34,278 nt of DNA from Gammaproteobacteria bacterium (GCA_020354435.1 CP070646.1:1770292-1804569); one strand, 5' to 3'. Numbered from the stretch's first letter, positions 25,062 through 32,771 are shown. Notes: generated by a model not told the origin, from the sequence alone. Program-made: numbers and translations.

Positions 25062-27014
25062 ATGCGAACGCCCCGCCCCATACGTCAATCCGGCTACGTG
25101 CTGATCCTGGTCGTGCTCGGCCTGATGGGGATAGGTGGTGTCGTGCTGGTCGGATTTACCCAGGGCGCCAAACAGGAAGTCGATAACCGCAGATACCAGC
25201 ACAACCAGCGCGTGCTCAAGGAGGCCAAGCAGGCGTTGCTGATGTACGCCTATCGTTATCCCGAGATCGCCGGACCGGCCCGCGGCCCCGGGCGTCTGCC
25301 CTGCCCCGATACTGACAATACCGGAACGCCAAATCCCGATCTGGTCAGTTTCTGTATCGATAATGGTACCGGCGAAGCGATGGTCGGACGCTTCCCATGG
25401 CGCGCCAACGGCATGGAGTTTTATGATGCCAGGGACGCCAGCGGTGAGCGTTTGTGGTACGCGGTATCGCAGGATTTCAACTTTTTCGACGACGCCAGTA
25501 TTGTCAACTCTGACCTGGTCGGTTCGATCACGATCCATGACCAGAATGGCCAGCAGCTTTACGATGGTGCCGCCGACGGCATCGCCGCGGTCATTATCGC
25601 GCCGGGACCGCCGATAGATCGCAACGGCGTGGCGCAGGACCGCAGCGTCGCCAACGGTGATGATCGCGAAGGTATCGTTGCTGATACGGATCCGGGTATC
25701 GTCGACCCCCTCAATTATCTCGATCTGTTCGGCGCGCTGGACAATGCCGATTTCGTTAACGATGACAGCAACAATGGATTCGTCCTCGGTCCGATTGACG
25801 ATATGGCCGCCGAGGAACTCATCGTCAACGATCAAATCATCCTGATCACGTCGGAAGAGGTCATCGCGATGGCGCAGAAAGCCACGCTGCAGGCCTACCG
25901 GGAAGCGCTCGAAGCCTATATGAACCGCCCGGGTTTCGATCGCTACCCATGGCTGGACCCCTACGACACTGCCGGTGCGTTGACGACTTTCGATGCGGAG
26001 ATTAATCCTGCTCCGCCGGCACCAGTTATTGGCCGGGTGCCATCCATATTCGAGCCTTATTTTACGATAAATAACAGGAACAGCGAGGACATAATCTCCG
26101 AGGTGACGCTGAAGTTCGATGTCGACGGCGACGAATTCGAAAGCCGCGCGCCAGCGTCGGCGGCGGCCGACGTGTACTTCGAGCAAAATACCGGGGACCT
26201 GTTCGTACCGCCGGTCACCAGCGCAACTTTTACCGGCTGGGCCTGGGACGGTCATGCGACCAATGCGCCAACCCGCCCGCTTGACAATATCTGGGAAGCC
26301 TGCCCCTATGTCACCGGTACCGAGGAAGATTGCAACCAGGATTCCGCGGGTAATTTCGTCGGCGGTAGTACGAGTCCGGCCTGGCTGAGGGTCAGAAAAT
26401 ACACCATTACCTTTAATGCCATAACCGGATTTCCGTTTGCCGACCGCACCTTTACGCCGTTGGCTTACGTGCCGCCGAGCGCAACCAGTCACGCCTTTGT
26501 CGAGGCCGAGTTCGATGGCCCTGGCTATATTGCCAGTATTTCCTGGGAGCAGGATGATGAGTTTCAGACTTCGCACTCGATAGAACCACCCGGCAATGTG
26601 GGTACGTTGACCTATGATGCGGGCGACAGCATTATCGTCGGCATTCGCTATTACCCGGAGCTGCCGCGTTGGGCCCAATCGAACGGCTGGCATAATATGG
26701 TGCAGGCGGCTTACTCGTCCGAGGTCAGGCCCGGCGGCGATGACAGCTGCACTGCGGGTATCGATTGCCTGACATTGCAGGATATCGCCGGTACCACAAA
26801 CGACAAACGTGCGTTGCTGGTATTGTCGGGCGGCGTCGGAGATTTCGATCCCGCCGATGTCGATCTTATCGATGATACGAATCCGGGGAATCCTCCCTAT
26901 TACGGGGACGAGCTGGCTGACATCTTCGAAGATGAAAACAATGACTTTGACCGCATATTCGATAACCGGCCAACCACCGGAATTGCCAATGACGTGGTTT
27001 TACTGCTGGAATGA
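25062..27014 (+). CDS. Very large pilin-like protein lacking Glu5 (probable tip or minor pilin)
   Basis: This 650-residue protein begins with a basic leader and a prepilin-type site (IRQSG then YVLILVVLGLMGIGG), so a prepilin peptidase could cut after Gly11. The mature residue 5 is Leu, not Glu, as in GspK- or PilX-class components that sit at filament tips. The helix continues to about residue 70. The rest is a large Asp-rich globular part with GRLPCPDTDN, several Asp/Asn/Gly loops that could bind calcium, and three groups of paired cysteines (LPCP/SFC, EAC/EDC, DSC/IDC). Most pilins have 130-200 residues, so this is far beyond usual size. It may be an adhesin-bearing tip subunit; that is inference. 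The next pilin gene is 3 bases away. Confidence 0.75.
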   Translation: MRTPRPIRQSGYVLILVVLGLMGIGGVVLVGFTQGAKQEVDNRRYQHNQRVLKEAKQALLMYAYRYPEIAGPARGPGRLPCPDTDNTGTPNPDLVSFCIDNGTGEAMVGRFPWRANGMEFYDARDASGERLWYAVSQDFNFFDDASIVNSDLVGSITIHDQNGQQLYDGAADGIAAVIIAPGPPIDRNGVAQDRSVANGDDREGIVADTDPGIVDPLNYLDLFGALDNADFVNDDSNNGFVLGPIDDMAAEELIVNDQIILITSEEVIAMAQKATLQAYREALEAYMNRPGFDRYPWLDPYDTAGALTTFDAEINPAPPAPVIGRVPSIFEPYFTINNRNSEDIISEVTLKFDVDGDEFESRAPASAAADVYFEQNTGDLFVPPVTSATFTGWAWDGHATNAPTRPLDNIWEACPYVTGTEEDCNQDSAGNFVGGSTSPAWLRVRKYTITFNAITGFPFADRTFTPLAYVPPSATSHAFVEAEFDGPGYIASISWEQDDEFQTSHSIEPPGNVGTLTYDAGDSIIVGIRYYPELPRWAQSNGWHNMVQAAYSSEVRPGGDDSCTAGIDCLTLQDIAGTTNDKRALLVLSGGVGDFDPADVDLIDDTNPGNPPYYGDELADIFEDENNDFDRIFDNRPTTGIANDVVLLLE

Positions 27015-27017
27015 AGA

Positions 27018-27878
27018 ATGAGATCTGTTAGCCGAATTCAGCAGGGTTTTACCCTGGTCGAGATCGCTATCGTATTGCTGATCGTGACCATTCTGCTCGG
27101 CTATACCGTGGCGATGTTCCCGCGTCAGCAGGAACTCAAGCAATATCGTGCCGTCGACCAGGAAATGGATCATATCATCGATGCCATCGTCGGTTTTGCC
27201 CAGGTTAACGGCCGCCTGCCGTGCCCGGCGATTCCGAATTCGGCCGGTGCCGAGGACGGCGGTGGCGCCGTCAACTGTACCAACTATGGCGGATTCGTGC
27301 CCATCAATACGCTCGGTATCACCGGCAGAACCAACCAGGATTCGTTGTTGCTGGACCCCTGGGGTAATCCCTATCGTTACTATGTTACCAACAGCGACTT
27401 CAACGGCGACGGGGTTTCGGATTTTGTTCGCAACGGGGAAATGCGCGTGGTCGGCATCGTCGATTCCGATTTTGATACCTATACCGACCTCGATGGCCGC
27501 TACATTATTTGTGACGATAATGGTGTCGATATCAGCGATAACTGTAACGGCGCCGACGAAGTATTCGGTAACTATCAGGTCGGTCCTCCCGACCGATACG
27601 CTGGCGCGCCGTTCGTACTGTTGTCGACGGGCAAGAACGGGAGAGAGGTACCGGTCAACGATGAGCTGGAAAACCGGGGTGGCTCACGCAGCACTACCGA
27701 TCTGGGTATGGCTGCCGGTCCCAGCGGTGACAATTATTTTCTCAAGGACGTCGGCGCGAACCAGACAACTTTCGTACGTCGTCCCACCGGATTTGCCGAC
27801 GATTTCGATGATGTCGTCCGCTGGGTTTCACCGCATATTCTCTATTCCAGAATGATCGAGGCCGATCAGCTGCCCTGA
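27018..27878 (+). CDS. Minor pilin with Ca-binding-like loops
   Basis: The 286-residue protein has a class III prepilin leader (MRSVSRIQQG) cut before FTLVEIAIVLL, with Glu5 present. The mature chain has the long N-terminal helix, then the motif NGRLPCPA shared with the large pilin at 25062, four cysteines, DPWGNPYRYY (a common minor-pilin motif), and two Asp-rich loops (DFNGDGVSD and DSDFDTYTD), the first matching the DxNxDGxxD calcium-loop pattern. It is the last gene of the long operon and converges with the kinase gene. It is large for a major subunit, and the 31264 pilin with its own promoter fits that role better. Confidence 0.85.
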   Translation: MRSVSRIQQGFTLVEIAIVLLIVTILLGYTVAMFPRQQELKQYRAVDQEMDHIIDAIVGFAQVNGRLPCPAIPNSAGAEDGGGAVNCTNYGGFVPINTLGITGRTNQDSLLLDPWGNPYRYYVTNSDFNGDGVSDFVRNGEMRVVGIVDSDFDTYTDLDGRYIICDDNGVDISDNCNGADEVFGNYQVGPPDRYAGAPFVLLSTGKNGREVPVNDELENRGGSRSTTDLGMAAGPSGDNYFLKDVGANQTTFVRRPTGFADDFDDVVRWVSPHILYSRMIEADQLP

Positions 27879-27897
27879 CCGATAGATTTTGTTTAGA

Positions 27898-27931
27898 GCA
27901 GGATTCACCGTGTCTGGCTCTGACCCTGTAT
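27898..27931. repeat. Possible dispersed-repeat fragment
   Basis: The gap between the converging minor pilin and kinase genes contains GTGTCTGGCTCTGACCC (27909-27925). This wording resembles short repeats often seen around REP-associated transposase loci in Gammaproteobacteria. Only one copy is visible here, and no hairpin of useful length forms, so the identification rests on general impression. Confidence 0.2.
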
Positions 27932-27946
27932 TAACTGCCTTGCAGA

Positions 27947-29626
27947 CTACTCGGCGAGATGCTGGAACAGATTGAAGCAGACGCGTCCGCGTTCGTTCTG
28001 GCTGAGTTCGAGTTCGAACTGGAAGGCATGCGCCATGATCGCGGCCTGGTAGAGGCCAATGCCCATGCCGCTGCCCGATGACACCGGTTGCGCGAACAGG
28101 CTGTTTTCGATCTCGGACTCGATCGCATCACCATTGTCGCAAATCGATAACACGATAATGTTGCTGTCCGACAGCAGCCGCAGGTCGACCTCGGTGGTCG
28201 GCGATTTTTTCAGCGCGTTGTTGATCAGGTTTTCAGCGACGCTGTCGAACAGGTCGACGGGCACGGTAATATTGTTGACAATATCGCCGTGAAAGTGAAC
28301 CCGCGGATTAGCGTTGTGTTGCTTGCCGATGCGGTCCAGCCACTGGCGGCAATCGACCAGGTTGACCTGGGTATTCAGCTTCGGCGCCCTGAGCTTGTTG
28401 AGCGTGCTTTCCAGCCGTGTACCGATCTGCTTCAGGTTTGTTTCCAGCAATTGTTGCGACTGCGTGGTCTCCTCGTCCATATCGATGATATCCAGTGAGG
28501 TTTTGATCGACTGCAGAATATTCTTGATATCGTGGGTTAGCCGCGCGCCGGTGTGGTGTATGGTCGCGAAATGTTCCTGCACGCGCATTTTTTCCTGGTT
28601 CAGCTTGGCCAGGTAAAACTGGTAAGCCATTCGGATCAGCAGAATGGTGTGCTGCTCGAGCGCGGCCCCGGGATCGGCCTTGAAGTGCAGCAACACGGTC
28701 ACATTTTCATCGAGCCGGTGTTCGATCCAGGGGCCGGTTTTTTCGCCGGCGCCGACCTTGAAAGTCTCGAACTGCCATTCGATGGCGTTGAGCCAGTCGT
28801 TTTCGACCAGGTGCTCGCAGGCGGCCTCGAGGTACTCGTTCGGCGTCAGGTAGTGCTCCTCGATCAGCGTCGTGAGCGTATTGATCCAGGTCTCGAACGG
28901 GCCTCCGATCGTCATCGCGTAGCGGTTCCACAAAACGCCGATACCGGAGTAACCGACACCCGGATTCCAGAACCAGCTGATGCCGATAGTCAGCGTGGCG
29001 ACGATGAACACGGTTAACAACAGGCCATCGAGGTACTCGACTCCGTACAGCAGGCTGATGACGATACCGCCGAGCAAGACGATGAACAGCAAGGTAGCCG
29101 CCAGCAGGCCGTGCATCAGGTCGACCTGGCTGCGCCCCTGCTTCTGGTGATCGGGATTGGGCGCGAAGTAAAACAGCATGACCGGTATCAGCACCATGGT
29201 TTGCATGTAATCGGCGAACAGGCTTGGCAGCTGGATCTGCTCAAAGGTGTCCGGAATCAGCCCGATTGCCATTTCGATAGTGATAATCAGCAACGCCAGC
29301 AGGTCGAAGGAACGGTACGCGGTCTGCGAAAGCAGGCGGCTGCCGATCAGTCCGGACAGGATCAGGCCGACGAAAGCCAGCGATTCGTTGGGGAAGACAT
29401 AGGTCACGAGGAAGAACAGGATCGCGATAAGCGTGACCGGTGCCGCGTTGACACGCGCTTCCTTGCTCCACAGTGGTTGCCACAACAGGAATAGGCCATA
29501 CAATACGAACGACAGGCCAAACCGCAGTAGCGGGTCGTCGACCACCCAGATCAGCACGTGGTAAAGCAGCAGGATGGTGGCCAGGATCTGCTGGCCGTAT
29601 TGCAGTAGTGAATGAACTCTAGCCAA
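27947..29626 (-). CDS. Multi-pass sensor histidine kinase, PrsK-like
   Basis: The 559-residue frame begins with TTG at 29626; I see no ATG upstream in frame and no good ribosome-binding site, so a slightly later start is possible. The N-terminal half (about 1-230) has about eight hydrophobic segments. A middle region (about 240-345) resembles a GAF-like sensor. The kinase core has H-box THDIKNILQSIK with His365, N-box ENLINNALKKS and G2 GMGIGLYQAAIM. The HD[IL]KN H-box after a multi-pass sensor recalls PrsK, the kinase that pairs with PrsR. As the operon opens with a PrsR-like regulator that lacks an adjacent kinase, this is its most likely partner. Its start lies 16 bases from the divergent permease gene. 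Confidence 0.85.
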   Translation of the reverse strand: MARVHSLLQYGQQILATILLLYHVLIWVVDDPLLRFGLSFVLYGLFLLWQPLWSKEARVNAAPVTLIAILFFLVTYVFPNESLAFVGLILSGLIGSRLLSQTAYRSFDLLALLIITIEMAIGLIPDTFEQIQLPSLFADYMQTMVLIPVMLFYFAPNPDHQKQGRSQVDLMHGLLAATLLFIVLLGGIVISLLYGVEYLDGLLLTVFIVATLTIGISWFWNPGVGYSGIGVLWNRYAMTIGGPFETWINTLTTLIEEHYLTPNEYLEAACEHLVENDWLNAIEWQFETFKVGAGEKTGPWIEHRLDENVTVLLHFKADPGAALEQHTILLIRMAYQFYLAKLNQEKMRVQEHFATIHHTGARLTHDIKNILQSIKTSLDIIDMDEETTQSQQLLETNLKQIGTRLESTLNKLRAPKLNTQVNLVDCRQWLDRIGKQHNANPRVHFHGDIVNNITVPVDLFDSVAENLINNALKKSPTTEVDLRLLSDSNIIVLSICDNGDAIESEIENSLFAQPVSSGSGMGIGLYQAAIMAHAFQFELELSQNERGRVCFNLFQHLAE

Positions 29627-29642
29627 GATTTTCGATAAACGA

Positions 29643-30422
29643 ATGTCAGCACAAACTATAGCACTGTTTCGTTACCTGATGCTGGGAATTATGAGCCGGC
29701 GGTTGTTCGTGTTGCTTGCGCTCCTGATCCTGGTCGCGGTGTTGAGCGGCAGCTTCATCGGTGAGCTCGCGATCATCAATAGCAAGGCTATCGTCAGTGC
29801 CTATGTTGCCGATTTTTTTCGCTATAGCCTGGGTTTACTGGCGCTGTTGATGATCGCCACCAACGTCGCCGAGGATTACAGTTCGCGCCAGTTCGAGCGT
29901 TTGTTGACGATGCCGCTGGCGCGCTGGCAGTATATCGTCGCGCAGGTCATGGTCATCGCCTGCCTTTGCCTGCTGCTGGTGCTGCCGGTCGCGATCCTGA
30001 TTCCGATTTACAGTAATTTTGGTCTTGGAATCTACTGGGCTGCGTCACTGTGGCTGGAGTTGTTTCTTCTCGGACTGCTCGGTTTGCTGGCGATCCTGAG
30101 CCTGGAAAAAATTCCACAGGCGGTGTTCTTTTCGCTGGCGGTATACCTGCTGGCAAAGCTGTCGGGACTGATCTTGTTGATGCTGGATGAATCGGTTCGA
30201 CTTTCCGAAGGCAGCGCGACCAGCCGCGTGATCGAGTTTATTTTCAGCGCGATTCTGTACCTGCTTCCCGGCAGCCACAGCTTTGCACAGAACGATGTAT
30301 TTTTCGAAAACATCGACCTGCTCGCGGCGCTCGCTAATCAATTGCTCTCGGTGGTCGTATACGCATTGTTTTTACTCGGCATCAGCCTGGTCGATTTTTA
30401 TCGCAAGGAGTTCAATATCTGA
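29643..30422 (+). CDS. ABC-2 type permease
   Basis: This 259-residue protein has about six transmembrane segments (near 18-40, 58-75, 98-124, 134-158, 168-188 and 230-252). It also has the cytoplasmic loop EDYSSRQFERLLTMPLARWQYI typical of ABC-2/NosY-type permeases, where it contacts the ATPase. It should work with the ATPase at 31967 and the accessory protein that starts on its last base (TGATG). No clear ribosome-binding site precedes ATG 29643; Met13 and Met17 are alternative starts. Genetic position beside the pilin suggests a role in filament biogenesis like PilI of Myxococcus xanthus; the substrate is unknown. Confidence 0.85.
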   Translation: MSAQTIALFRYLMLGIMSRRLFVLLALLILVAVLSGSFIGELAIINSKAIVSAYVADFFRYSLGLLALLMIATNVAEDYSSRQFERLLTMPLARWQYIVAQVMVIACLCLLLVLPVAILIPIYSNFGLGIYWAASLWLELFLLGLLGLLAILSLEKIPQAVFFSLAVYLLAKLSGLILLMLDESVRLSEGSATSRVIEFIFSAILYLLPGSHSFAQNDVFFENIDLLAALANQLLSVVVYALFLLGISLVDFYRKEFNI

Positions 30423-31159
30423 TGCGCCGCGGCGAACGTCCCCTGCTGCAATTGCCAGTGCCGCTGTTGCTCGCGTTTGTTCTGGCATTTGCTTGCCAGC
30501 TGCTGATACATCACCGCGAGCAGCAGCAGCTGGCAACAGAGTATCGGCCGCTCGCGAATCCGCTCGCTGTCGACAGTTACCGGGGCATGGCGATGGGCTC
30601 GGAACAATTGCTGGGTTACCTGCTCGCGATTCGCCTGCAATTGCACGACAACCAGATTGGCCGGCATTTTAGCTACAGTCTGATTGACTACCGCGTTTTG
30701 GTCGACTGGCTCGATCGTATTACCGAAATCAGCCAGGGTACCGAGTACCCGATGCTACTGGCGTCGCGTATCTACAGTTCGACCGAAGACCGCGAACGTC
30801 TGCGCCGGATGCTCGGCTTCATCGAGCGCCGATTCGAGGACGATCCGCACAAGCACTGGCGCCGGCTGGCAGAAGCCTGCCTGCTGGCAAAACACAGGCT
30901 TGGCGACCTCGAGCTGGCGCTGTCCTACGCCGAGCGCCTGGCGCTGCAACCGGCCAGCGTCAGGATGCCGCAGTGGGCGCGTGATTTTCGCTTCCTGCTG
31001 CTGGCTGAGCTGAACGAACTCGAGGCTGCCATCGCGATTATCCAGGCGATGATGCAAACCGATGTCATAAATGATCCCGATGAAAAGAAATTCTTGCAGG
31101 AAAAGTTGTCGACATTTCAACAAAAGTTGTTTGAATCTCAACAAAAGCAGGCAGATTGA
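30422..31159 (+). CDS. Single-pass TPR-like accessory protein
   Basis: The 245-residue protein has one N-terminal transmembrane helix (about 9-29, LPVPLLLAFVLAFACQLLI) and a helical, probably periplasmic remainder with TPR-like units (HKHWRRLAEACLLAKHRLGDLELALSYAERLAL; ELNELEAAIAIIQAMM). It overlaps the permease stop by one base and so is probably translated with it. In position it matches PilG, the accessory partner of the PilH-PilI transporter in M. xanthus, but I cannot show sequence similarity. The last 30 codons carry direct repeats that may double as activator sites for the pilin promoter. Confidence 0.7.
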   Translation: MRRGERPLLQLPVPLLLAFVLAFACQLLIHHREQQQLATEYRPLANPLAVDSYRGMAMGSEQLLGYLLAIRLQLHDNQIGRHFSYSLIDYRVLVDWLDRITEISQGTEYPMLLASRIYSSTEDRERLRRMLGFIERRFEDDPHKHWRRLAEACLLAKHRLGDLELALSYAERLALQPASVRMPQWARDFRFLLLAELNELEAAIAIIQAMMQTDVINDPDEKKFLQEKLSTFQQKLFESQQKQAD

Positions 31160-31180
31160 ATAAAAAGATTGTCGATTGTC
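31117..31180 (+). promoter_or_regulatory. Candidate upstream activator sites for the pilin promoter
   Basis: TCAACAAAAG occurs at 31117-31126 and 31138-31147, 21 bp apart, which is two helical turns. A perfect tandem GATTGTC follows at 31167-31180. They lie about 60-90 and 30-40 bases upstream of the -24 element, the usual range for sigma-54 activator sites. The first pair is inside the end of the TPR-like gene and encodes repeated Gln-Gln-Lys, so protein-level repetition is another explanation. Confidence 0.35.
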
Positions 31181-31206
31181 ACAGAAATATAAGGTTTTTT
31201 TGATAG

Positions 31207-31222
31207 TGGCACGGTAAATGCA
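31207..31222 (+). promoter_or_regulatory. Sigma-54 promoter of the pilin gene
   Basis: TGGCAC (31207-31212), five bases, then ATGCA (31218-31222) matches the sigma-54 consensus TGGCAC-N5-TTGCA at every key position but one T. The invariant GG and GC are 12 bp apart, as required. Transcription would start near 31232, about 32 bases before the pilin ATG, leaving room for the GGAG ribosome-binding site seen at 31251-31256. The PrsR-like regulator encoded at 12342 is a natural activator. Confidence 0.8.
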
Positions 31223-31263
31223 GTATATTCTCTCGGATACAACCGATAATCTGGAGAATTTAG

Positions 31264-31911
31264 ATGCAGTATTCAAAACAAAAAGGTTTTACGCTGGTGG
31301 AAATCGCGATCGTACTGGTTATCGTGGGCCTGCTGATTGGTGGCGTGCTCAAGGGCCAGGAAATGATTACCAATGCCAAGCTGAAACGAGTCGAAAGCGA
31401 TAACGCGGGTATTGCCGCGGCGATGTTTTCATACCAGGATCGTTACCTGCAATTGCCGGGAGACGATAGCGCCGCAGAAGGTCGTTTTACCGTTTATGGG
31501 GTGGGTGATCCGGTCAATGGCGATGGCAGTGGCACCATCGACGGCGTGTGGAATGTTGCGTCGACCACTGACATTACCCTCGCATTGACCGCCGAAACCA
31601 ATATGTTCTTCGCCCACCTGCGTGCTGCCGGCCTGATCCCTGGCGGTGGTGTGGATGATACCAAACCGACCAATGCCTACGGTGGCCAGATCGGCATCCA
31701 GGACGGTGCGCTCAACATCGCCGGTCACGTCACCATCTTCGGCGCCATCGAAGGACCGATCGCCAAGATCATCGAGGCGCGGCTGGACGATGGTGACGGT
31801 GACACCGGTCGTATTCAATCTGCGCTTCAGGGAGCCGATATGGCTTTGCCGGCCTCGGCGGCAGCCGTGTACGACGACGCCCAGCGCTACGATATGGCGT
31901 TCCGCCTGTAA
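31264..31911 (+). CDS. Type IV prepilin, probable major subunit
   Basis: This 215-residue prepilin has a short leader (MQYSKQKG) cut before FTLVEIAIVLVIVGLLIGG; Glu5 is present. The mature protein continues with the amphipathic helix (NAKLKRVESDNAGIAAAMFSYQDRYLQLPGDD), a motif common in MSHA-like pilins, and a Gly/Asp-rich C-terminal domain. It contains no cysteine, so it lacks the usual C-terminal disulfide loop. It has its own sigma-54 promoter, a GGAG ribosome-binding site and a strong hairpin after it. This isolation from the assembly operon allows much higher expression and argues that it is the main fibre subunit. It sits between the two halves of an ABC transporter. Confidence 0.9.
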   Translation: MQYSKQKGFTLVEIAIVLVIVGLLIGGVLKGQEMITNAKLKRVESDNAGIAAAMFSYQDRYLQLPGDDSAAEGRFTVYGVGDPVNGDGSGTIDGVWNVASTTDITLALTAETNMFFAHLRAAGLIPGGGVDDTKPTNAYGGQIGIQDGALNIAGHVTIFGAIEGPIAKIIEARLDDGDGDTGRIQSALQGADMALPASAAAVYDDAQRYDMAFRL

Positions 31912-31932
31912 ACCCGGGTTTTGATCTGCGAC

Positions 31933-31962
31933 AATGGCCTGCCAAACTGGCAGGCCATTTTC
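31933..31962 (+). terminator. Rho-independent terminator after the pilin gene
   Basis: AATGGCCTGCCA and TGGCAGGCCATT form a perfect 12-bp stem with an AAC loop (31933-31959), followed by TT and a short T-rich stretch. It begins 22 bases after the pilin stop and ends just before the ATPase start at 31967, so the ATPase is probably reached by read-through or by another promoter. Confidence 0.8.
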
Positions 31963-31966
31963 GTTT

Positions 31967-32689
31967 ATGACCCAGGCGCTTTCCGTCACCAATCTTAGTT
32001 ACTCGGTCCCGAGTCTGGATATTCTCAGGTCCCTGACGCTCGATGTCGGAGACCAGCAGTACTACGCGATCGCCGGCATCAACGGCGCCGGCAAGTCGAC
32101 CCTGATCAAGCTGATACTCGACCTGATCCGGCCGCTTCCCGGCGGTACCATAAAAATCTACGGTGTCGACAACCGGGACCGGCAATGTCGCGATCGGCTC
32201 GCTTATCTGCCGGAAAAATTCGACGTCAAGAAGAATATCAGCGGGCGGCAGTATCTCGACTTCATCGCCGACGTCTACCATCAGAAAACCGATCGGAGAC
32301 AGCTGGCGGAACTGGCTGAAAAGCTGGATTTTCCGCCCGAACGTCTCGACACGCGTGTGGGTGGCTATTCCAAAGGCATGGTACAGAAACTGGGCCTGGT
32401 GAGCTGTTTCATGCTCGAACGCCCGTTGTTGATTCTCGACGAGCCGCTCAGCGGTCTCGATCCGCGGGCGCGTTTCCATTTCAAACAGTTGATGCATGAG
32501 CAAAGGAATGCCGACCGCACGGTCCTCTACAGCACCCATTTACTGGCCGACGCGGAAGACCTGTGCGACCGCTTCGGAATTTTGCATGACGGTGAAATGA
32601 AATACCAGGGCACCCCGGATGATTGCCTGCAGCGCTACCGGGCTGGCTCGCTGGAGCAGGCCTACATGAACTGCATCTCCGGCAATTGA
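31967..32689 (+). CDS. ABC transporter ATP-binding protein
   Basis: I use ATG 31967 (240 residues), because an upstream in-frame ATG at 31934 falls inside the terminator hairpin. Motifs in order: Walker A GINGAGKST (about 37-45), Q-loop replaced by YLPEKF, signature GYSKGMVQK, Walker B LLILDEPLSGLD and H-loop YSTHLLADAEDLCDRFGIL. This set fits the CcmA/NatA-like ATPases that pair with ABC-2 permeases, and the permease at 29643 is the obvious partner although a pilin gene lies between. It would be the PilH counterpart in a pilGHI-like module. Confidence 0.93.
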   Translation: MTQALSVTNLSYSVPSLDILRSLTLDVGDQQYYAIAGINGAGKSTLIKLILDLIRPLPGGTIKIYGVDNRDRQCRDRLAYLPEKFDVKKNISGRQYLDFIADVYHQKTDRRQLAELAEKLDFPPERLDTRVGGYSKGMVQKLGLVSCFMLERPLLILDEPLSGLDPRARFHFKQLMHEQRNADRTVLYSTHLLADAEDLCDRFGILHDGEMKYQGTPDDCLQRYRAGSLEQAYMNCISGN

Positions 32690-32701
32690 TACCTCAAAAA
32701 T

Positions 32702-32768
32702 CTCGGGGACAGTTTACTTTTTTTCACTAGAAAAAAAGTAAACTGTCCCCGAGTTTTCCCCGAGTTTT
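32702..32768. repeat. Perfect 23-bp inverted repeat plus tandem 11-bp repeat (REP-like)
   Basis: CTCGGGGACAGTTTACTTTTTTT (32702-32724) is exactly repeated in reverse complement at 32731-32753 around a 6-base loop CACTAG. CCCCGAGTTTT then stands twice in tandem (32747-32757 and 32758-32768). GGGGACAGTTTAC/GTAAACTGTCCCC pairs resemble repeats associated with REP-type Y1 transposases in Gammaproteobacteria. It lies between the converging ATPase and ntrC genes and could also stop transcription from both sides, though it lacks a T run after the stem. Confidence 0.8.
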
Positions 32769-32771
32769 CGG

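Noticed and set aside
25056..26693. A 545-codon open frame on the minus strand
   Set aside because: It is the antisense shadow of the large pilin-like gene, which has a prepilin leader and operon context; the minus product has Arg/Ile/Val-rich shadow composition and no domain.
12342..27878. Classification as a type II secretion system
   Set aside because: The MSHA-type gene set (MshL, MshM, MshN, MshE with its MshEN domain, MshG) and class III pilins dominate; no GspG/H/I/J-like set is present, although the fusion at 22424 is GspL-like.
31934..31966. Upstream start for the ABC ATPase
   Set aside because: It lies inside the perfect terminator hairpin and the extra residues are not conserved-looking.
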